This document shows, in pieces, positions 57,613 to 64,000 of a DNA stretch of 64,000 nucleotides (its first letter is position 1; every line of letters starts with the position of its first letter). Both the position numbers and the translations under genes were made by a program. The notes beneath the pieces were generated by a model, which saw only the letters and a program-made list of their open reading frames with translations, was not told the DNA's origin and searched no databases. Source of the DNA: Liolophura sinensis (lineage: Eukaryota > Mollusca > Polyplacophora > Chitonida > Chitonidae); NCBI RefSeq assembly GCF_032854445.1, contig NC_088297.1, positions 26,097,915 to 26,161,914 on the forward strand, in the 5' to 3' direction.

Positions 57613-59066
57613 TGGACTGTTAGGCTGCGGGGCTGCTCTGTCTGACTTAGATGCCCACATGTACATGGTTTAATGTGGACTGTTAGTTAGGCTGCGGGGC
57701 TGCTCTGTCTGACTTAGATGCCCACATGTACATGGTTTAATGTGGACTGTTAGTTAGGCTGCGGGGCTGCTCTGTCTGACTTAGATGCCCACATGTACAT
57801 GGTTTAATGTGGACTATTAGTTTGGCTGCAGGGATGCTCTATCTGACTTAGAAGCCCACATGTACGTGGTTTAATGTGGACTGTTAGTTAGGCTGCGGGG
57901 CTGCTCTGTCTGACTTAGATGCCCACATGTACATGGTTTAATGTGGACTATTAGTTTGGCTGCGGGGATGCTCTGTCTGACTTAGATGCCCACATGTGCA
58001 TGGTTTAATGTGGACTGTTAGTTAGTCTGCGGGGCTGCTCTGTCTGACTTAGATGCCCACATGTACATGGTTTAATGTGGACTATTAGTTTGGCTGCAGG
58101 GATGTTCTATCTGACTTAGATGCCCACATGTATGTGGTTTAATGTGGACTATTGGTTTGGCTGCGGGGCTGTTCTATCTGACTTAGATGCCCACATGTGC
58201 GTGGTTTAATGTGGACTATTAGTTAGGCTGCAGGGCTGTTTTATCTGACTTAGATGCCCACATGGACGTGGTTTAATGTGGACTATTGGTTTGGCTGCGG
58301 GGCTGTTCTATCTGACTGAGATGCCCACATGGACGTGGTTTAATGTGGACTATTGGTTTGGCTGCGGGGCTGTTCTATCAGACTTAGATGCCCACTTGGA
58401 CGTGGTTTAATGTGGACTATTAGTTTGGCTGCTGTATCTAACTTAGATGCCCACGTGGACGTGCTTTAATGTGGACTATTAGTTTGGCTGTTCTATCTAA
58501 CTGAGATGCCCACATGTACATGGTTTAATGTGGACTGTTAGTTTGGCTGCGGGGCTGTTCTATCTTAGATGCCCACATGTACGTGGTTTAATGTGGACTA
58601 TTAGTTTGGCTGAGTGGCTGTTCTATCTGACTTAGATGCCCACATGTATGTGGTTTAATGTGGACTATTAGTTTGGCTGCGGGGCTGTTCTATCTGACTG
58701 AGATGCCCACTTGGACGTGGTTTAATGTGGACTATTGGTTTGGCTGCGGGGCTGTTCTATCTGACTTAGATGCCCACTTGGACGTGGTTTAATGTGGACT
58801 ATTAGTTTGGCTGCTGTATCTAACTGAGATGCCCACATGTACATGGTTTAATGTGGACTGTTAGTTTGGCTGCGGGGCTGTTCTATCTTAGATGCCCACA
58901 TGTACGTGGTTTAATGTGGACTATTAGTTTGGCTGAGTGGCTGTTCTATCTGACTTAGATGCCCACATGTATGTGGTTTAATGTGGACTATTAGTTTGGC
59001 TGCGGGGCTGCTCTTTCTGATTTAGATGCCCACTTGGACGTGGTTTGATGTGGACTGTAGTTTGGC
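57613..59066. repeat. 67-bp tandem repeat, about 22 copies
   Basis: The unit includes GACTTAGATGCCCACATGTA, TGGTTTAATGTGGACT and GGCTGCGGGGCTGCTC. Shortened units lacking parts of GCGGGGCTGTTCTATCTGAC recur near 58430-58500, 58560, 58815 and 58885. A pattern of short and long units at 58500-58650 is repeated at about 58820-58970, indicating duplication of a multi-unit block. Confidence 0.96.
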
Positions 59067-59245
59067 ACACATGTACATGTTTAAATTGCGCTGTAACAAC
59101 TTACACACCAGGGCACATGTAATTCTCTATGAGAGTGTACAGACTACCAGGAAGAACATTACTGTATGTATTTGATTTCCCAGATCTATTACGTTACTGA
59201 CTCAATGTCAGATATCTTTGTTGTTGTCCTAATGCAGATTAAAGT
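59067..59245. other. Spacer between arrays
   Basis: Unique sequence without features. Confidence 0.5.
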
Positions 59246-60374
59246 TGAGTGAGTTGCCTTGGTCACTGTGTGCTGTTTCTGATGTGTTAAACCATGCTGA
59301 CAGTGTTGTACAGTGAGTTGCCTTGGTCACTGTGTGCTGTTTCTGATGTGTTAAACCATGCTTACAGTGTTGTACAGTGAGTTGCCTTGGTCACTGTGTG
59401 CTGTTTCTGATGTGTTAAACCATGCTGACAGTGTTGTACAGTGAGTTGCCTTGGTCACTGTGTGCTGTTTCTGATGTGTTAAACCATGCTGACAGTGTTG
59501 TACAGTGAGTTGCCTTGGTCACTGTGTGCTGTTTCTGATGTGTGAAACCATGCTTACAGTGTTGTACAATCAGTTGCCTTGGTCACTGTGTGCTGTTTCT
59601 GATGTGTTAAACCATGCTGACAGTGTTGTACAGTGAGTTGCCTTGGTCACTGTGTGCTGTTTCTGATGTGTTAAACCATGCTGACAGTGTTGTACAATGA
59701 GTTGCCTTGGTCACTGTGTGCTGTTTCTGATGTGTTAAACCATGCTGACAGTGTTGTACAATGAGTTGCCTTGGTCACTGTGTGCTGTTTCTGATGTGTT
59801 AAACCATGCTGACAGTGGTGTACAGTGAGTTGCCTTGGTCACTGTGTGCTGTTTCTGATGTGTTAAACCATGCTGACAGTGTTGTACAATGAGTTGCCTT
59901 GGTCACTGTGTGCTGTTTCTGATGTGTTAAACGATGCTTACAGTGTTGTACAATGAGTTGCCTTGGTCACTGTGTGCTGTTTCTGATGTGTTAAACGATG
60001 CTTACAACAAATTGCATTGGTCACTGTGTCCTGTTTCTGATGTGTGAAACCATGCTTACAGTGTTGTACAATGAGTTGCCTTGGTCACTGTGTGCTGTTT
60101 CTGATGTGTTAAACCATGCTTACAGTGTTGTACAGTGAGTTGCCTTGGTCACTGTGTGCTGTTTCTGATGTGTTAAACGATGCTTACAACAAATTGCATT
60201 GGTCACTGTGTCCTGTTTCTGATGTGTGAAACCATGCTTACAGTGTTGTACAATCAGTTGCCTTGGTCACTGTGTGCTGTTTCTGATGTGTTAAACGATG
60301 CTTACAACAAATTGCCTTGGTCACTGTGTGCTGTTTCTGATGTGTGAAACCATGCTTACAGTGTTGTACAGTGA
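59246..60374. repeat. 64-bp tandem repeat, about 18 copies
   Basis: The unit is GAGTTGCCTTGGTCACTGTG, TGCTGTTTCTGATGTG, TTAAACCATGCT and GACAGTGTTGTACA. Shortened copies joined as GCTTACAACAAATTGCATTGG or a close variant appear at about 60000, 60182 and 60300, so one deletion variant was copied twice more. The other copies are nearly identical. Confidence 0.96.
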
Positions 60375-61332
60375 GTTCCATGACTAATGGCTGTGACATT
60401 GCGAGTACTTCCTCATGAAACATTTGTAATAGTAGAATGGATAAGGCAGATATTGAATTCTCACCAGCCAGCCTCATGATGTCAATTATAGGAGTTGTGT
60501 GTGTGAATGCTATATGCTATACTGGATGTAGTAGTATCCAAGCTACAGGTAGGACCCTGTCATTAGTGATTACCCAGTGTCCCTAGGCTATTTCCTGGTC
60601 TATAGTAACAGGACACTTGTTTTTGCTGTTGGTAATTCTGTCAGACTTGATGTTGAGTAGAACATTTGTGTGACACACATTATGGATAATGGTGGATTCT
60701 ATCTGTCAGGAAGCTGAAGTGGGCATGAAAGGCAAGCTAACAGTCGATCAGCATGTATGTACAATTATGTGTGCCTAATTCCTAGCCTTTATTGATACCT
60801 ATCCTCAGGGTGGTCAGCTAGGGGACAGGAGCATCACAGTGGATGCTGTGGGAACCCAGGGTGACCAGCCTGTGTGGACAGGAACAGACTGCTTTGTGAA
60901 CAGCTGTTGGCTTAATATCCTCAGTATTGAGCTGTACTGTGTGGATGGCTGTCTGGCTGTTGTCTCCACTTTCAAACATTTGGTTCAGATTTGAAGTCAT
61001 CTAAAAGTCATCTGCATTCAGACCATACTCATCCTTACCTCCTTAGACACTGATCCACACTGATCTTAACACTAGTCCTTAGACATTCACACTGATGTCC
61101 TTAACAAGGCAGCCTCAGTGAGAGTGAGAATGCTGGCTTCGGTGAGTCGCGAACTCATGACAGGGTAGCTAGCTCTGTTGTACCAGCTGACCTATGAAGC
61201 CAGATGGGAAAGGGGTTTCCAGTGTGGGAAAACCCCACTCTGGGTTATCTCAATTGTGAAAGTGTTGATGGTGACACTTGATGATTTATAGATGTTTCCT
61301 TCAAAACCACTCCTTGTTGTGGAACCTGCTAG
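60375..61332. other. Unique sequence, no gene seen
   Basis: The 60-codon minus-strand frame (60818-61000) is unassigned. No SINE or array. Confidence 0.45.
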
Positions 61333-61400
61333 CCAATAATAATAATAATAATATCTTTATTTATTGAAGGTAGCTCGGTCAATTTACAATGAAACTGTTC
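61333..61400 (-). mobile_element. Possible retroposon 3' end with (ATT)n tail, minus strand
   Basis: On the minus strand the sequence reads ACCGAGCTACCTTCAATAAA, then TAAAGATATTATTATTATT. A GATATT junction followed by an (ATT)n run is a common 3' terminus of short or truncated non-LTR retroposons in invertebrates, as I recall. The upstream part (higher coordinates) is not recognisable, so this is tentative. Confidence 0.4.
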
Positions 61401-62385
61401 CTCCCCAAGGCCTTCACAGAAAAAACAATATATAGGAAACATGTACTTCAGAGTTCAATCAAAAAATACATATATAATATATGTATTATGTAATATATAT
61501 ATATATAAAACAAGATAAAGAATCGCATAGTGTGAAACAAGAAGCTACATTCACACATGCAGAAAAACAGCAACATGACTAACGGCGCTGTCCCGGCTAG
61601 CCTCTGTCCCAACCAGCAGGAGAAGAATTTGCTCAAGTTCGCTGTAATATCTCACATTTTTAAAACACAGATTAGCATTTTAATTTTTAGCCTGAAAAAA
61701 ATTTTCCTTACTGGATGCTCATATGATGAGCTTTTCTTTGAAATGTTTGTGTTAAGCCGTGAATTTCAGGCCGCTGGGTACAAAAAAGCTTCATGGGTAT
61801 CTGGCTTCCTTAATGGTTCCCCCACATCCCAACTGTGGTGCCTTTTACACGCACATGCCTTAAGTCCCCACTCTCAGGGGCACACTGAGTTGTTAAAGGG
61901 GTGAGGATGGAGGAACTATCACAGGAAGTTTAAACCAGACCTCTTCCCCCCTCCTTAGAGATCTTATGAGTATTTGTATAGAGGTGTATAACTGTCTGGG
62001 ACAAACTGTTGGTTTGGCAGCAGGATTGACACAAGTAGCCACACTGCTTCACAGGGTTGTGGGGTAAAACCATTGCAAGGCATACAGACGTCTTTGTGGT
62101 CACCTTTTTTGTGGGTAAGATCACAAAACACTCAGACTTTAGCTCATTATGTAATGTGGAAGATAATGGAAAAGTATATTTGTAAATGCTTTTATGCTTA
62201 TCTTCACACAGAAGTACATAAAGTTAAGCTTTTGAATTGGATTTGTAAAAATTTAAAATTGTTTGAATTGTTGCAGCATCAACCACATTGAGAATACTCA
62301 GTCTGATAACAGATAGATCTTGTTCATTATTCTTCACCTGAAGATGGATCTATCCTGCACATGGCCTTCATTGTTATATTTACTT
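61401..62385. other. Unique sequence with AT-rich patch, no gene supported
   Basis: An AT-rich TATATA patch lies at 61460-61510. A 115-codon plus-strand frame (61557-61904) is unassigned and has no clear exon borders. Confidence 0.4.
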
Positions 62386-62568
62386 ACGAATTTATTTATT
62401 TAATTTGTGTTTACACCGTACTCAAGGATATTTCACTTATACGACGACATCCAGCATTACAGTGTTAGAAAACTAGCAGATCCCGGGGGAAACCCACGAT
62501 CATCTGCAGGTTGCTGCCAGACCTTCCCACGTACGGCCACAGAGGAAGCCCGCTTGAGCTGGACTTGA
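62386..62568 (-). mobile_element. tRNA-type SINE, head-less copy, minus strand
   Basis: Inverted family order: TTTATTTATTTAATTTGTG, CCGTACTCAAGGATATTTCA, CTTATACGACG, a degraded middle (CAGCATTACAGTGTTAGAAA), GGTTGCTGCCAGACCTTCCC, and GAGCTGGACTTGAA at the B box. It ends there, so the A-box part of the head is missing. The adjoining minisatellite starts within about 20 bp. Confidence 0.87.
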
Positions 62569-62584
62569 AACTTATGAATATTTC

Positions 62585-63510
62585 ATAGCCATTGGAACAT
62601 GTGTCGTAAATGTTGGAACATTTGTTGTTAATGTTGGAATATGTGTAACTGACTTCTAAGAACACATCATTCTTATTCAAATGTGTGTCATAACTATTAA
62701 AACATGCCAAGACTTTTGAATCCTGCAATAACTTTTGGAACACATATCATAACTATTGAAACATGTCAAGACTTTTGGATCCTGCTATAACTTTTGGATC
62801 ACTTGCTATAACTTTTGGAACACATATCATAACTGTTGAAACATTTCAAGACTTTTGGATCCTGCTATAACTTTTGGAACACTTGCCATAACTATTGGAA
62901 CATGTCAAGACTTTTGGATCCTGCAATAACTTTTGGAACACATATAACTGTTAAAACATTTCAAGATTTTTTTTTTTTTTTTTTTTTTTGATTGGTGTTT
63001 TACGCCGTACTCAAGAATATTTCACTTATACGACGGCGGCCAGCATTATGGTGGGTGGAAACCGGGCAGAGCCCAGGGGAAACCCATGACCATCCGCAGG
63101 TTGCTGACAGACCTTCTCACGTACGGCCGGAGAGGAAGCCAGCATGAGCTGGACTTGAACTCACAGCAGCCGCATTGGTGAGAGACTCCTGGGTCATTAC
63201 GCTGCGCTAGCGCTTTAACCGACTGAGCCCCAAAACATTTCAAGACTTTTGGATCCTGCTATAACTTTTAGATCACTTGTGATAACTATTGGAACATGTC
63301 AAGACTTTTGGATCCTGTCATAACTTTTGAAACACATGTCATAACTTTTGAAAAACATGTCATAACTAGTAAAACATGTCAAGAATTCTGGATCCTGTCA
63401 TAACTTTTGAAACACTTCATAACTATTGAAACATGTCAAGACTTTTGGATCCTACCATAACTTCTGGAACACTTGCCATAACTATTGGAACATTTCATAT
63501 GAGTTATGGA
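62585..63510. repeat. ~59-bp composite tandem repeat interrupted by a SINE
   Basis: The core (about 62689-63500) alternates CAAGACTTTTGGATCCTG and CTATAACTTTTGGAACAC with CATAACTATTGAAACATGT. The period is near 59 bp and is made of two related half-units sharing ATAACT-TTTGGAACA words. The left end (62585-62688) is degenerate. The SINE at 62967-63231 splits the array. Confidence 0.88.
62967..63231 (-). mobile_element. Young full-length tRNA-type SINE in a minisatellite, 14-bp TSD
   Basis: Minus-strand element with head GGGGCTCAGTCGGTTAAAGC, B-box-like GTGAGTTCAAGTCC, body TACGTGAGAAGGTCTGTCAG and CATAATGCTGGCCGCCGTCG, and 3' end GGCGTAAAACACCAATC. It is followed by an uninterrupted run of 23 A (T at 62967-62989) instead of the AAAT tail of other copies. 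A perfect 14-bp repeat AAAACATTTCAAGA flanks it at 62953-62966 and 63232-63245. The clean tail and TSD make it the youngest insertion recognisable here. Confidence 0.97.
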
Positions 63511-64000
63511 CCATGTTATCATAAACTGATTTTTGTTTTGGCCTGGATGATTGGTTAGAAATGAATCTCTTTCTAAACCCCTTTATTATATTTTAAGTGT
63601 CTCATACCTAGGGTCTGGGCTTTGTTTCACAAGTCTGTTCGCAGTTGAGTCCAACATTAACTTTACTCTGAACTGAAGTGCCATTTGTTTGTATTAGGAT
63701 GGGACTGGTATTATGGTTCAAAGTAGCCGTAACTTTCAATACATTTCTGGACTGACTGCTCCTGGTTTATGTAAGTTTGAGTGCCTTGTTCCCACCCTAA
63801 CCCTAGACTTCTTGCCCAGTCCCAAGGACCAGTGAAGATTATCTCTGTTTTCTTGTTCCCACACTGCTGTGGACCTCAGAATCCAGGCTCCAGCCCTCCT
63901 CACCAAATTGTTATGTGAGTCCCTGGGGACAAGATCACTTAAGCCCCTGGCCACCAGGACTGTTCAACTAAACAGATGGGGAGGTTAGTATCAGCAGGCC
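63511..64000. other. Unique sequence to the window end, no gene supported
   Basis: The minus-strand 72-codon frame (63736-63954) is unassigned. No array or SINE. Confidence 0.45.

Noticed and set aside
62386-63231. The two minus-strand SINEs as one composite element
   Set aside because: The downstream copy has its own perfect TSD within minisatellite sequence, so it is an independent insertion.
1-64000. An undescribed multi-gene system
   Set aside because: No set of adjacent genes exists in the window; the signals are repeats and retroposons, and claiming a functional system would go beyond the sequence.

Overview
This is eukaryotic, non-coding, repeat-rich DNA. I find no protein-coding gene, rRNA or functional tRNA that I can support on either strand. 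The best clue to the organism is a tRNA-headed SINE family. It has an A-box-like TGGCTCAGTTGG, a B-box-like GAGTTCAAGTCC, and a 3' domain ending in CACCAATCAAATAAATAAAT. From memory, elements of this type occur in molluscs and related lophotrochozoans. Together with the AT-rich sequence and many ACATGTA words, this suggests a marine lophotrochozoan, most likely a mollusc. The species is not determinable. The window could be intergenic, part of a very large intron, or subtelomeric; the sequence does not decide.

Two components dominate. (1) About 30 tandem arrays (minisatellites and one satellite) with periods of roughly 18 to 121 bp. Their consensus units look unrelated to one another, and their spans sum to about 23 kb, or a third of the window. 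The largest, about 37782-43773, is a 102-bp satellite with 58 consecutive periods in exact phase and internal long-range duplications. (2) Twelve full or truncated copies of the tRNA-type SINE, one composite of four SINE heads, and fragments of two or three other retroposed elements. Several carry target-site duplications (TSDs) that I could read directly.

Layout. 0-16 kb: 36-bp, 121-bp, 27-bp, 19-bp and 18-bp arrays, the composite SINE, two full SINEs at 13.5 and 14.2 kb, and a second-family SINE at 11.7-12.0 kb. 16-27 kb: 24-, 108-, 59-, 57-, 26-, 31- and 44-bp arrays plus SINE copies. 27-36 kb: unique sequence, then 31-, 23/24- and 55-bp arrays and a SINE with a TSD. 36-44 kb: a 35-bp array and the 102-bp satellite. 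44-50 kb: 35-, 61-, 42/38-, 34- and 64-bp arrays. 50-60 kb: 54-, 42-, ~18-, 29-, 67- and 64-bp arrays. 60-64 kb: unique sequence, then a ~59-bp array interrupted by a young SINE.

Most long open frames are by-products of arrays whose units lack stop codons; several are open on both strands. No genes work together here. What can be read is repeat history: array expansion by unequal exchange or replication slippage, and retroposon insertion with TSDs. All tandem and TSD calls were made by eye from the sequence; family homology statements are from memory and were not searched.
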